From positions 6,758,001 through 6,822,000 of the forward strand of contig CM071590.1 of NCBI GenBank assembly GCA_036429605.1: a DNA stretch of 64,000 nucleotides, written 5' to 3'. Positions 11,981-24,317 of this stretch are shown here, piece after piece. Source of the stretch: Cladobotryum mycophilum (lineage: Eukaryota; Ascomycota; Sordariomycetes; Hypocreales; Hypocreaceae). The translations under genes and the position numbers were made by a program. The notes beneath the pieces are model-generated. The model was given only the letters and a program-made list of their open reading frames with translations. It was not told where the DNA came from and did no database searches. How positions within the stretch are numbered: the first letter of the stretch is position 1; each line of letters begins with the position of its first letter.

Positions 11981-13332
11981 GTTAGGCTAGCTAGGAATGA
12001 AATCGATTCTGTTTCTATTTAGTGTCGTTTAGGAAATGTTATTCTCAGAGGGTCTCGTTCACGAGTCGCTTCGAAGAAAACAACATAACCTCCGAAGCAT
12101 ATAGATAAATGCATATCCAAAGCCGTAATATTAGCAGGTGAGGGTGCTTAAGAACTAATTAGCCTAACATATTTCGTTATTCCAAAGAATGAATATACTT
12201 TTCAGACGGGATGGCTCGTATGCCTCTTCAGCCTGCTCTCGGGGCATGATAGCGTACCCCAGTTTGAGTGCGGCGGCTACCCACGCTCTTACTTGTTCCC
12301 ACTCAAATTGAGTTTCAGGCATGGTATAAAGAATATTCGTAAATGGTGTGACAGACAGAAATGAATGATTGCAACGGTCATGTTCAAACGAGGGGGGCGA
12401 ATACGGTTTCTTATTTACTTTTACTACCTTTTCAGAGCGCTACGGCTCCCGCGATACACTGTTAACCCCATCTTGACCACCTGCACTTTCATCCCATTCC
12501 AATATCCCATTTAATTGCACATCCCACTACAGACACACCATCCATCCCATCGCCTTCAGTCACCCATTTTACCATCCTATTCTATCCCGATCTCACTCCT
12601 GATCCCACACTCACCGCTTATCCTAGCCACCAATAAATCAGCATCCCATTTTACACCTGCCGGCCACTCATTTTACTGTCCTATCTTTACGCCAACCCCG
12701 TTACCAATCATATCACCCCGTGGTCACCATTCATTGGATCATCCTGATTTCGCTAGTTACTTATCCTATTTAATATCATGCCATTTACACTATCATTCAG
12801 CCACTCATTTTACTAACCTATTTTATCCTTAATCCTCTGCTCTCTCACGGCCTGCTGCTAATCAAATTATCCCATGTCCACGGCATAATAATCCCATTTC
12901 ACCACCGTCTTGTCCCCGCCACTAATCCTACCTCCAGTCATTAATTTCACGGACCCATTTCGCTTTCCTATTTCCACCATAATACCGTCTCTCCGCCTCC
13001 TTTCCCATTATCCCACATCTGCCACAAGTTCAATTCATTATCCCATTTGCATGCTTTAATGCAACACAGTAGGAATACAATCTTCCTTGTCCTGCCCCAC
13101 CCTGTCTACCCAAGGGGTCCTGTTTCCTTTACAATAACAACATACTTTTCTATGCTATTGCTACGTTTATGGGGCGTTAATTTTTGTTCACCTTGTATGC
13201 ATTGTAGCGACGACGCAACACGACGGTCTGTTCAGGATCTACGCTAACAATATATCTCGGATCTAAACAATCTTGGCCTTGATAAACGTATATGCCTAGT
13301 CATCTTGCAGGGAGCAGGGCTAGGTAGCTGCG
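11981..13332. repeat. Intergenic; TCCCAT-rich low-complexity tract 12.48-13.05 kb
   Basis: No gene is supported. From about 12480 to 13045 the plus strand is full of degenerate TCCCATTT/ATCCCACC words without a fixed period. Open frames here are products of the composition. A related tract on the opposite strand follows the second NLR at about 50.87-51.06 kb. Confidence 0.6.
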
Positions 13333-13434
13333 GAACAGGCAAGTAGTGGAAAAAACACAGGTCTGGGTCGACGCCTTTTCACTGCAGGTTCAGTGATTAA
13401 TGGCCCGTGTTTTTTTCCACTGCTTGCCTGGTTC
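13333..13434. mobile_element. Short palindromic element (102 bp) with about 30-bp inverted ends
   Basis: GAACAGGCAAGTAGTGGAAA... at the left is mirrored at the right by ...TTTCCACTGCTTGCCTGGTTC. The arms differ by a few substitutions and small indels. The central 40 bases are unrelated. The size and structure fit a small MITE or foldback element. No clear target duplication was found. Confidence 0.6.
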
Positions 13435-13974
13435 ACTCATCCCTGGCAAGGCATGCGGGGTCAAAAAGGTGCGCCTCGCTAATCTATGTTAGATGGCGGT
13501 TGTGGTAGGTTTGGCTATTCCTACCCTTTTTTATATCCCCCGCAAGCGTACAACGAGAAAACCCTGGCCACTCTGGCGTTACCGTGCGAGTGACGTACAC
13601 TGCTGTAACGAATAAGCGCCGCTAAATAACTGCCCCTTGATGGATCCGACATAAACGTGCTTAATTTGGCACTGTTGAGGTTTTGGGACTGTGATAGCTT
13701 CACGGGAACCGAACCCACTTCCAGGTTGCAAATGCACACATGTTTCTTCCTGTATATAGCTTACGAATCGATAGTATTCTTATAATAATTACATTATAGC
13801 CAATCATCTAGGAACAAAGGGAGAATATTAAACACGTCGTCGAATAAACTATCCTATCGAGATAAAAAGTAAACTAATATCATTCTATAACCTTATCCAT
13901 TAAATAAGAACCAGCTTAGCACAATGCGCAAAATTCACATAGCCTCATTGTCTTCTCTCCCAAATCCTCGCGCG

Positions 13975-14853
13975 TTAGGAGTCGTGTTTCTTGTATAAAT
14001 CGTCGATTAATAGTTTCGAGGCCTCCATAGCGATATTAAGAAGACGGTTTGTTTTTTGAGGAATGTTAATGGTGGTTTTTGTGGACATTTGTGATGTCGA
14101 AATCTCGAGTTGCAAAGACTGAAGATCGGGGTTTTTTAAGGCAGAATTTGCAAGTTCAATAGAGCAAATCATGGCCTGCAGACTGTAATCAATGAATTGC
14201 AAGGGCGGAGTCGAGTATAAGGTATTGGTAACAGAGAGTATGGTTTTAATCGTAATCTGCGCTGTATGAATCGTACTTTTCAAGACCCCGATAGGTAATT
14301 GTATGGTATGGAACGTTTGGTTGAAATATTCGATACAGTCTTGCAACACGAGGCTCATTCCATATAAGATATTTGCCATTCTTCTTACGGCCTGGATTAT
14401 CATATCCGAAAGTAACACGTGAGTTCGACAATACTTGTTTGGTAATGCAAGCGGCGACGCAAGAAGCCGTCGTTTTCTCTTGCGACCATTCTCGGTATCG
14501 AACAGATATTCGTCTTCGTCGGTAGAAGATGTATCAGAGTCATCAGAAGAGGTATTGTTATCACTGCTCTGATATTTGTCTAATATACGTAATATTAGCC
14601 CAAAGTCACCTGGAGTGAGCCTATAGATAAGCAATGGCTACGAGCTACGCGTACCTTGCGTTTCCTGTGACGTGGATGCTGGAGTCGCTGGGAATGAAGC
14701 GTTGGTGTTCGGCGGTCGGGAGGTAGTTGGAGTGACAGGGGGAGAAGAGATGGAAATCGGGGTGGGAGAGGTCGTGGTGGTAGATATCGAATCATCGAGG
14801 GTTGAAAGAAGAGAGCTTGGAACAACAGATGAATCCGTCTCAAGGCACACCAT
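13975..14853 (-). CDS. Hypothetical protein, S/T/P-rich N-terminus
   Basis: Two exons, 14853-14655 and 14609-13975, join in phase across a 45-nt intron (GTACGC...CTCCAG) to give 277 residues. Residues 1-65 are very rich in S, T and P. An acidic serine stretch (SSDDSDTSSTDEDEY) is followed by a basic cluster (GRKRKRRLL) that could be a nuclear localisation signal. The C-terminal 170 residues look folded and helical (DMIIQAVRRMANILYGMSL) but match no family I recognise. The layout resembles a regulator without its DNA-binding domain. It lies 270 bases downstream of, and on the same strand as, the C2H2 gene. No function is assigned. Confidence 0.55.
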
Positions 14854-15125
14854 GGCTGGTACTTGAGGTTCGCTGATGGATAGAAGTCTGATGGAGTTGA
14901 TAGAAAGAGGTAAAGTAGGGCTCACAAGGCCGAGAAGAAGAATCGAGGTTGGAGGCAATCTGAAGAAGAACGAAGGTGTCAAGGAGGGGGAGGGAGGGGA
15001 GGGGGGCAACGGATTATAAAGCTGGTACCAGGTAGCTAGAGTGGGGTATTCCTCGTCATGTTATGATTCAAAAGGCACTAGTAATCCTGAAATAACATAC
15101 ATTTGTACCACTATTTGTAACGTTA

Positions 15126-15667
15126 TTATGCAACTAACTCGTCGATACGGAAGACTCTCTCTCGTCGAGATTCCAGCTCTGGGGAAGTACACTTAGATAG
15201 CTGTTCACCAGTATGCTTTGCGGCGTGTCGAGTCAGATCGTTTTTCTGGCTAAAGCCTTTATTGCAATCCGGAAAAGTACACTTAAACGGCCGTTTACCA
15301 GTATGTATTCTGGTGTGTCGAGTTAGACTGTCTTTTCCGCTCAAGACCCTTTGACAACCTGGAAAAGGACACTGAACCAGTAGTCCCCCGGTATGCCTTT
15401 TGGCGTGTCGAGTTAGATCGCTTTTTCGGCCAAAGCCTTTATTGCAACCCAGAACAGTACACTTAAACGGCCGGTCATCGGTATGTGTTCTGATGTGTTG
15501 AGTTAACTTTCCCTCTGCCATAAAGGCCTACTGTAGATATTAGCAAGACTACACGTGCTCTAGACTTTCACGGCTTCTCTTACCTCCAAGCATGTCTCAC
15601 ACTTGAATAGCCCGTCTTTGTCGACAAATTCCACCGAGCCGCCACTGTTACTGGGAGCCAATGCCAT
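15126..15667 (-). CDS. Small C2H2 zinc-finger protein (four fingers)
   Basis: Two exons, 15667-15584 and 15527-15126, join in phase across a 56-nt intron (GTAAGA...CAGTAG) to give 161 residues. The junction completes the first finger (CETC...HIRTH). Three more TFIIIA-type fingers follow: CTVLGC...HAKRH, CPFPGC...HTRIH and CTFPDC...HAAKH, linked by TGKRPFKC-like connectors. There is no obvious activation or repression domain, so the protein is nearly all DNA-binding module. It is probably a nuclear DNA-binding protein; its targets are unknown. The start at 15667 gives a short leader before the first Cys pair. Confidence 0.8.
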
Positions 15668-15965
15668 CTGTCATTACTATTCGAGTCGTTGTGGTCGGGT
15701 AGAGTTTGTGTATACTCAATCTAAAGAGGATAGCGATGCGCCGGAGACAGGTTATAAATTAATGATAATTTATTTAGTACTGGATAAGAAGTTGGGAAGA
15801 GTAATTCAAGATCATCGAGATCAGACGCTTCTATTCATAGCAATTAATATCCATCCTAAAACAGTATAACTTTGAACAAATCTCGTCCGCTTCACAACTC
15901 CACGCACTAAATGCACAAGGAACACCGCGGGTAGCGCAGGGTACAATACCAATCGAGGGGTGGAT

Positions 15966-15983
15966 GTACGGAGTACTCCGTAC
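15966..15983. repeat. 18-bp perfect palindrome GTACGGAGTACTCCGTAC
   Basis: A perfect palindrome built from the half-site TACGGAGTA. The same half-site recurs at 8257-8266, 16296-16304, 16316-16324, 28443-28454, 30812-30821 and 35070-35078. The 16296/16316 pair is inverted around an 11-base spacer. Confidence 0.9.
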
Positions 15984-16712
15984 TTATCGGCAATCACAGA
16001 CTTGGCTCCGATAGACAGAGAACTTGCATATGTACTTCAGCCCAAGCCTGTCTAGAGTGAGTGCGGCGACGTCCTGCCGCCAGCGGGCCTCTGCGCACTA
16101 TGACCAGAAAAGCTAGAAGACATGGGTCGTATTGCCTTGGGTCGACAATATCCACTTTGGCCGACGGTGTCTGGGGTGCCCACAGGGTTATGAAGAGTTG
16201 GCCCAGATCGTCACGGTGGCGCATCCTCCTGATGGCTGCCGTCTCTTACCGACCTGTCAATGTGGCCCTAGCGCGGAGGACAATGCTTCCGGAACTACGG
16301 AGTATATCCCTTGCATACTCCGTACAGCTGAGATAATTCCACATAAGCGAAGCAATAAGCGAGTTCACTTGAAACTTTAGTAATATTCTTAGCGAGAGTT
16401 GGTAACGATAACTTGTAATTCCAACTGGAATAGAGAGAGGGATCTGTGACTTTTCCGTGTGATTATAGTGTGTATAAAAGGCTATGTACATATGATACCC
16501 TTCAATTATACGCCACCCCTGTCATACGTCGAACAAAGCTTTACTTTATCCCGGAAATTGACCTTAGTACTTATAAGAATTTTGCCCGGAAGAATTTAGT
16601 ATGCTTTACTAAAAAAAACCTGATGGGCACGCTGTATTTTTGGTAGAGAATTCTTGATCATTCAACGGCGACGGAAATATCGAGTATCCTCTAACTACTG
16701 TCGGTTTCCTTT

Positions 16713-17276
16713 TTATTGGATGAATGGGGGGATCTTTGGTTGTATTATGGAGACGCATGTTACTGTTATTCGAGCCGACAGAGCCGTGGCCTGGGGGAAT
16801 CCTTGTTGCTTCTCCATGGTCCTGGTTTCTGCTTGAAAGTGGCTTTCCGGGGACCGTATGGCTGAGGGCCTGGGAATATACGCTTTCGCGGGCGGTTTCA
16901 GGTCTTGTAGCGGTATATTCGTCTCGCTTGGGGGTGGGGTGGGTGATGGAGTTCGCAGTAGAGCCTTCGGAGTTGGAGAAGATGAATAACATATAGATTC
17001 ATAGTCTCCATCATCTCGGGAGCTTTTAGCGGTATGATTTCCGGGTGGCTGCGGAAATTCTTCTAGCAGAGGGGGCGAACTCTTCGTAGATCCATGGTCT
17101 CCCTCATCGCGAGAGGGGGTATCGATTTCTGCGAATAGTTTGTCCCATCCTAACATAACAGAGTCGCGCTTAGCAACGCGACGTCGATGCTGAAGAAACC
17201 ATGCAAGAAATGCCAAGATAATGAGAGGGACAAGAATCCCAGATAAGATAATGGATACTGTTGCGCGTGTGTCCAT
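16713..17276 (-). CDS. Putative single-pass membrane protein with Pro-rich tail
   Basis: A 187-residue frame begins with a strong hydrophobic segment (residues about 7-28, ending LAFLAWFLQ), followed by a basic stop-transfer stretch (HRRRVAKRD). A long cytosolic-type tail is rich in P, S and T (RTPSPTPPPSE). The lack of a preceding extracellular domain suggests either a very small membrane protein or the last exon of a larger receptor/WSC-like gene whose upstream exons I cannot identify. No family is recognised. The opposite strand is also partly open, so the call is moderate. Confidence 0.42.
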   Translation of the reverse strand: MDTRATVSIILSGILVPLIILAFLAWFLQHRRRVAKRDSVMLGWDKLFAEIDTPSRDEGDHGSTKSSPPLLEEFPQPPGNHTAKSSRDDGDYESICYSSSPTPKALLRTPSPTPPPSETNIPLQDLKPPAKAYIPRPSAIRSPESHFQAETRTMEKQQGFPQATALSARITVTCVSIIQPKIPPFIQ

Positions 17277-18045
17277 GATGACTAGAAGGCAATGCTGCAG
17301 GAGAGATATGTTGGGATTAATCTGTCATAGACAAGGTATACATAACAGGGATATATATACAATAGAAAAAGTAATAGTATTAAATAAATGTTCAAAGACG
17401 TTAAAGAGCACGATAATTTTTATCACATGCAGCCCATCCGCAGGGATATGCAGGGAGCTAAATTATTATATCACTGTGCAGTTTACTGATTCTCGCGTGA
17501 ACCCCTGCCTCTTGAAGACTGCAAGCACTTTGGCCGCTTTGCTGCCGTCCTGCCCACCATGGGCTCCGTATCTTCCGCCCGGAACACAATATTCGTGATA
17601 TTCTGCGGCGTCACACTCGGTACAATGTCCAAACTACCTTGACAAATGGGTCGTAAATAAAACCACTACTACTTGTCTAAACTACCAATACCAGAATTGC
17701 TGGAGGAGGTAAACTGGCGGCGACGGCTCAGCCACCTCAAGTGGTTGCTGTGCGAGAGTTTAGATCCTCGCTGCCGTCATTACTGCACGCACGATCCATG
17801 GTCGTTGTGCCGTGCATACCCACTGTACGGTTTGCGGTTAGATGGACTTCACAGAGGTTCTTCCTGGTATGTTTCCAATCACGCACTTTTCTTTCCGTCT
17901 AAGCACCGTGCCACCTACATTCCCACACGTGGGTAAGATCAGAAACATACAGGAGAGGGTCCTCACATGGATTGGAGTCATATGGCGAGGCGGCACTTTA
18001 GTTACACAACTTCAGGACTATGATTGGAATACCCTCTATATGAAA

Positions 18046-18731
18046 CTACCATGAGATATCCGTATAAAAATGAATTATAACCTTGGGATCCATCTTTAGG
18101 AGCCAATCTTGAGGATCAAAATCGGGGTCAAAAGTCTTCTTGCATGCATGCTCAATGGCAGGGATTCTGCCCAGATTACCCCCATACTCCTCATACACGC
18201 TCGTAAAGATATCGTATCGGATTTTTGAGGGAGGTCCTACACAACTTATTAGCTTAGACGGCCGAAATCGAAGAGAAATCTCACCCGTGGCTGTCTCCTT
18301 AAAGGCAATGTAACAGCCCAGGTTTATAGCAGTCGTGTGTAGTGGTACCTCGAACTCACGTATTGACTTTATCATCGCCTTTACGCGAGCACGACCTTCG
18401 TCTGTTACGTTACCCTTGATGCAAGTACATTAGAACAGGTCTTGCCATTTAGCCTTCCCCCTCTGTCTAAATACGCTTTCTTAAAAGTGTGCATTTCGGC
18501 ATCGCTAAAACCACCTTCTAGTAAATCCATGAGATAAGACCTTTTAAGCTAGTGAAAACACTTACCTTGATACTTTAGCTCATTTATCCTGGGAAAAGCT
18601 TCGGGGTGGATGACATATCCAGTTTGTAGGCTGGCCTCCAGGCAGTACACCTGAAACGTGGCCCTGAAGTCTAGACTGTGAAAGTCAAATCTTTTGGCAT
18701 CCTCATTATAAGGGGAAGAATGGGTGTTCAT
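18046..18731 (-). pseudogene. Hypothetical gene, probably decayed
   Basis: Two protein-like segments are visible: 18731-18549 (RFDFHSLDFRATFQVY, GYVIHPEAF) and 18375-18046 (FEVPLHTTAINLGCYI, PSKIRYDIFTSVYEEYGG). A middle part near 18520 reads MDLLEGGFSDAEMHTF. A GTAAGT donor follows the first segment, but the frames cannot be joined with consensus splice sites, and the middle part changes frame. I do not recognise the family. It is either a decayed gene or one with several miscalled bases. Confidence 0.35.
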
Positions 18732-20962
18732 GATAACTGGTATAATTGGGTCTAGAATTGAGGAGGGATGTCTGGCGGGCTAATTATCTATTATAGTGAT
18801 AGAAATAATTGAGGACTGTATTTCTTCTATCCATTTATAGTCATAAGCCTAATATATCTGAAAATATGCATGACCACATTGTGCGGGGTGTCAGTTAACG
18901 AATCGAGAAGATGAGATCCAAGAATATGTATTGCTCCTGCAGGAGGGCACTCTATTCTCTCAGCACAGGCAAAGGTCGCTGTCTTCTCCCCAGTGCATAT
19001 GAGACACCCGATTACTCCTCTTCCCAAAAACTGACACGTTTCACGACATTCGTGTTTATGTGGCTGTCCCCACGCTCACCACACGAGCCAACCAATTGGC
19101 CAAGAGCACACAGATCAAAACTACCGAGGCTGAGGAGGAGGTGGCTTGGGAAGGCCAGTCGTATCGTATGCCCCTTCCTGTGTCACAGGGTTTCGCAGGT
19201 GAATCTCTCATAGTGATGATTTCAATAGGTATACTTTAGGATTAGTCAGTAAGTTTCAAGGCCAAGTTTGATCTTCTTACATGTAGAATGTTGGGTTTAG
19301 AAGATGTTAACATTATGCAAGGTTGACCAGTGGGAATTGGCGCGTATTAAAACTTCCGCCGTGCAGATGCATCATGAATTTCCAGTAAATGCGGGAGACA
19401 GAATTGGGTAACTCGTGTTAGTGTTGTCAAGAACGGAGAAACTATAGGAATTAAGTGATGTATTGAGGCACTACCATGTGGCTACGTGAATAAAAGTACA
19501 CTACTTCGTGAAGTTCTGCCATCCTCCCCGCACACCCCTCAGATATTTCCAGGCCCTTCACTCAGATGGGATTTTGATTGTGATGCGTGGTTCCCTCTGG
19601 AGCCATAACGTACTTTTCCACTGCATATTCAAGGAAACACATAAAATTAGCAACTAATGACTCCATTTTCAAGTCCTTTGACAACCGTTAGTCACAAAAC
19701 ATAGACATAAACTATGATTTCTTACCACGGAGATGTCGTTTGCATGAAAATAGAATTGACATTAGTCCAACGCGGGTGGAGGTGCAATTACTGTATCATC
19801 AGATGCAGTATCATCCCAAACATCAGATTCATCGTGCCGCGGATACATCGTATCCTCATGACAAAGTGTGAAGTCACGGGGGCTCCGATCATCACTTGCT
19901 GATTAAGGGGTTCCCCCAACGCCTTACGAGCTTCATCGCAATCAATGGCCTCTTCTAAAGCGTGTTCGATAGGTTGGACACTTAATTGCTCGAGGCGTGT
20001 AGAAAACTTTGAAAGACTTTGTTCGTCTAAGCAACGTCGTTCATGAGACTCAGGGGAAAGTGGTGCCTCCGACGCTCGTAGGAGCGGCGTTGATGGGGGC
20101 GCCTTTGGCAGAGGGACCCTGTGCTTGGTCAACGTACTTGCTCATGGGATCCATGTCTTCTACTTACTTATCAACGTACCGTAAGATCCATCCTCAGGCC
20201 TGGTAGGAGGAGCTGAATCACGAGACATATTCAAGGGCGGTGAGGTGAACAGCCAGTAGAGTGAAAGCTTCGGTATGAAAATCAAGGCAACCAAGACAGT
20301 TGATAATCGCATTGAGGGAGGCAACTAAGATCGTTCGCGGCGGTACTGTCGATGGCATATGTATTTGAAGCAGATAAGTATCACGACATGAATTCAGTAG
20401 ATGAATAGTAGCTACCAGGAAGCTAATTAGACCAAACTCCTGAATGTCGCCGCCGGCTAGAAGTTGGTTCATTGTTTACACATTTTGAGTATGGATATAT
20501 TTACACCCCTCATGTATTGTCTCAGGGCAGGTGTTATAATTAACATGGAGGCTGTTGTGTCTCAAGGCACACTAGGCCTTCCATCCTCCCTTAATTTTGG
20601 CGAGTTAGCTCCTCCACGCCTTCCCAGTGTATCAATAACATCACTCGATTCCGAGAGAAGACCCATTGTGGCTTGTGATCTTCAAGCTACCCCTTGTCTG
20701 CGTTCCAAAATTAGCTTCATATCCTGGGATTATTCCGAAAACTTTTGAAAAACAAGTACTGCTTTTCAAAAGCGTTTTCGGAATAGATATGTGGATCCGA
20801 CCCACGCTAATCCTCCAGCTCATGTGACATGAGCCCCGCAGCATCACATCTGCGGGAGGTAGATGGCCTATCCTCCGACTTGCAGCTCTTCACCATTTCT
20901 CTTCCTTTCATCTCTCCCCTCCTTTTCTCCTGCCTTTTCTACCCTTGTTTACACTATCACTT
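18732..20962. other. No firm gene; weak ORF pair 19.8-20.5 kb
   Basis: Minus-strand frames at 20472-20218 (QEFGLISFLVATIHLLNSCR) and 20132-19788 (FSTRLEQLSVQPIEHALEEA) have somewhat protein-like composition and lie head to tail. They could be exons of one gene, but no intron of plausible length joins them in phase. The remaining sequence shows nothing I can support. Confidence 0.25.
20731..20785. repeat. Inverted repeat, about 21-bp arms, 11-nt spacer
   Basis: TATTCCGAAAACTTTTGAAA... and its complement (with one inserted base) flank a short spacer. The repeat lies about 180 bases upstream of the gene starting at 20963. A second small hairpin (CCCGCAG/CTGCGGG) lies near 20837. It could be a foldback element or a structured promoter feature. 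Confidence 0.8.
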
Positions 20963-22637
20963 ATGAAAATGCCAGGCAACAAGCAGACGATTGGCGACCT
21001 TGTTCGCTTTTTGCAAAAATTCGATCTCAATGCAGACTCTAGTGTTGTTCTAGCGGACAGCGACGCTAAGCTATATTTTCAACCTTACGAACCTCTTTTT
21101 CAAGCACCAAAAAAGTCTACAGGGCAGGGACGAATGAGGTTGTATGGAAAAGTCCAAAAAATTCAAGCAATCGAGAAATTTGAGGTCTCAGAGGAAATCC
21201 TCCTTGGGTTCCAAACCTGGCTAAGAGATCCCTACTCATTCTGGACAGCATTCATGACCACCTGGCAGTCATCTCCGCAGCAAAGCACAAACGATAACTA
21301 CACCGCTTTTCTAATAGGGGCTTTCAAGGCAGGATCTGAATTGGAGCATCACATCATTCTCTATAGATTCAGAAGTATACTTGTGTATAAGAGCTATGAA
21401 CGATAACACGGACAGCGCATTACGGACAGTGCGACGCTAGAATTTCTTAAACATGGCGGTGTCTTAGAGGAATGCAAAGACACTTGTATAAACCTTCTAC
21501 GGGGTGGGAAGCGGCGTATACGGTTTTGCAAGAAGCTTCGACCCGTCAAGGAAGGCCAAAACATCGACTGTGGGCCTTTATTTCTTCTTGTTTTTCATGA
21601 TGCAATGTAAGAAATTCTACTCTTTGATTGATGTGATGAGCTGACATTGTTTACCAAGATGGGATAAGCGCAACGTACTGGAAGGCAAGGACTTGGATGA
21701 TGAGATACGGCGACTCCAAGACAAGGGCATCAATGAGTGGTCAGAGAGTTCTGGAGCTTGGTCAGCAGCTACAGCTATTCTTAACACCTGCCGGAGACTC
21801 ATCTGGGACAATAGTGACACTACATCTCTTATGCTCTCTCAACAAGCAAGACATTCAGCGACTAAGTCGAGGCAAGTTCAAAAACGAAAAGCTAAGGGTA
21901 GCGAGGGACCAAGAGCACACAATAGTGTCACAAGTGGACATAAACGCCGACATGGTGAAGCGCCAAACGATTCCCCTCCAATTCGTGTTGAATCCGCTGT
22001 CTCCCTAGCAGACAGCATGATCCAACCTGACCTGCGTCTGGAGAGAGCAGAGTCCACACAGGGATCACGGAATCAGTCACCGCAGGCTCAGGGCACCGTT
22101 GCAGAAGATGCGCCAGTACCCGGTCAGGAATTTCAACACACCATGTTAAGCACCGAAAAACAACCGGATTTTGATAATCTGGCACACGCTACAACGGGAG
22201 CGTTCAACACGGACGCCGACTTCGCAGCTCCAGTGCTAAGTAACATGATCGTGGATCAACTAGAGACTGAGGTTTCCTTTAACGACATGGGCATGGCCTC
22301 CGTCCCGCCGCATCCATGTGATGCTTCCTTTGGCGACTTGGCGCCGTATCTCTCGGGACAGCTACATAATACTTCCTTTGACGACATGGGCATGGTATCC
22401 GTCCCGCCGCATCCATGTGATGCTTCCTTTGACGACTTTGCGCCGTATATCCAGGGACAACGAAACTACCTTTCAAACAGCGGTTTGGGGTTCCAGGAAC
22501 AGAATGGCAATAATAGCATCAATGGTCGTTACTTCTTGAGTGACGAGGTTCAACCCTTAGCTATGATATACTCTAATGCTCAGTTATCGAACATCCACAC
22601 GAGTACAGCAAATGACTTAGATAGGATAGCGAGATAG
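20963..22637 (+). pseudogene. Hypothetical protein with internal repeat; one in-frame TAA
   Basis: Exons 20963-21606 and 21659-22637 join in phase across a 52-nt intron (GTAAGA, GCTGAC branch, CAAG) to give about 540 codons. Residues 1-230 look like a folded domain (VSEEILLGFQTWLRDPYSFW, EFLKHGGVLEECKD). The rest is low-complexity and disordered, with a 33-residue tandem repeat (MGMASVPPHPCDAS). A TAA at 21404-21406 interrupts the first exon, and the same frame continues well on both sides. CAA to TAA is a C-to-T change, as expected from RIP. A 33-nt intron would also bypass it but is unusually short. The start could also be ATG 20969. No known family is recognised. Confidence 0.5.
22278..22460 (+). 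repeat. 99-bp coding tandem repeat, about two copies
   Basis: Two copies, starting at 22278 and 22377, encode F(N/D)DMGM(A/V)SVPPHPCDA followed by related sequence. They differ by a few substitutions. The repeat lies inside the hypothetical gene at 20963-22637. Confidence 0.85.
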
Positions 22638-22677
22638 ACTGAATTCTTGGAATTTATATGTTGGGTATGGTAGCCCT

Positions 22678-23148
22678 TTAATTGAGCTTTAGCCAGAGGA
22701 AATATATAATTTCACCCTTGATTGTTAAACTAATTCGCCTAGAAAGCGTAGGCATATAAAACATTTTGCCCGTCTTAAATTCATAAGAAAACTCTCCATC
22801 TTCAATTCGACATCCCTCCGAGCAGATGAGTGGAACCATGATTCCTGGTTGTGAGGTGGTCATAATAGGCGGTCTGACTCTACATAGATACCAATCAACA
22901 GTAGGATTCTATTATTATTAACAGGAGCACTCCTATATAACGGGGAACAAAAAGGAGCAACAAACCTTTAGCGCTAAAGGCAATGTAATGCGGGCGAGAT
23001 CACTGTGTTGACAGTGTTCAACGTGATTGGAACGCTTGGCGGGTTCCCATTCTGCATGTGGATTTGCTGCCAGCCAGCTGGATAATTGTTGCGCAATTAT
23101 CAGCTCAGTGGTATCGAGGATTTGTTCAGCTATCTCTTCTCCGCCCAT
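22678..23148 (-). other. Possible small two-exon gene
   Basis: Two minus-strand frames look protein-like: 23148-22933 (EEIAEQILDTTELIIAQQLS, LAANPHAEWEPAKRSN) and 22863-22678 (GYR-type residues replaced by FSYEFKTGKMFYMPTLSRRI). The gap has a GTTTGT donor and a TATGTAG acceptor, but the phases do not agree. Function is unknown and support is weak. Confidence 0.28.
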
Positions 23149-24317
23149 GGCATTTATGTGAAAATATTGACTCGTGTAATAAGAGCTTGCTTATAATGTG
23201 ACCTGTGAGTATTGCTTAATTTTAGTTAGAGTAATCCTGGTGTGTTATATTCGCTTTTTGGATGATCTTTTTAAGCTTTACTGATGAGGCGGGGTTTGAT
23301 GCCAGATGTCTTGAATTTTTTGTGATAGTCACATGACTCGTTTGACCAGTTGAGTGGACAGCGCCTGAATAGACACGCCGCGTTGATTATCTATGCATTG
23401 GGCGCCTTAGGCTGCATTTGACGCCACCCGCCCCTACCATGCTTCTTATCCTACAAGTATATCAGAGATGGCTTCAGTACTTGTCCGTGCTCAAAGTGCC
23501 CCAGCCGCAACCGCAGTTCCACTGTATGAAATTTAAGGCTTCTTTGCAGGGTGATATGTACGTTGCGGCGCCATGGTGACAATTAGTGCGTATGTGTTAC
23601 ATCCATGTTACTCCCAATATGATGTTAATGTGCTGCATTGTGTGTTGGATTCTTATTTATTTGACGCTTATGTATAAGCTTCCTCGGGGTTTTTGATGAT
23701 TCCCGGATTTTACTCTCTTCTTTCTAGCCACCTGATTGACCGATTTAAGCAGGATCTAGATGCTCTAATTTATTACTACGGGAGATTCAATGTGGGACCA
23801 TTGTGACTGTTTCGGCCTATACAGATCGCTTAAATTGTGGTGCGACCAGTTCTCATAAGGGGTGGGCGTATCATTTTCGTGCGTGTTAGATGGCCGAAAG
23901 GATGCAGAGCCTACTACGCCACCCTCAATTCTCGATCCCTCCCTTACACTGGTTTAGGGATATCATCTAACTAGACAAGTTTTCTTCTGTGAGTTATTGG
24001 CCGCTTTGCGTTGGCAGTCCCTAGGCTTGCCTCGCTTTGCCGCTTCGGGGGAAAACGAACACCGTAAAGGGGGTCTCCTATTCTACTTTCTCCGCCTCAG
24101 CAAGAACACGAGTAGATTGCAGTCAGGATTTCTGAAAGACATCCGACACAATGGTGTGAACAGAATGATTTGCTCCAGCTATCCGCTATATAAATCCGTA
24201 GTGTCCTCTTTCAACACAGTTTTATTATTCTCGGTCAAATCATCTAGAAATCATAAGCTCTTCTACTAGACTTCCATTCCCTTTACCGACTTTGCTTATA
24301 AAGTAACCGATCTTCAG
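23149..24317. other. Intergenic, nothing supported
   Basis: Moderately AT-rich sequence without a convincing frame, repeat or RNA gene. Confidence 0.5.

Noticed and set aside
12515..12832. 105-codon frame
   Set aside because: Translation of the TCCCAT-type tract; composition only.
21374..21406. 33-nt intron that would remove the TAA at 21404
   Set aside because: Shorter than every other intron seen here (45-117 nt) and without a good branch site; a C-to-T nonsense change explains it better.
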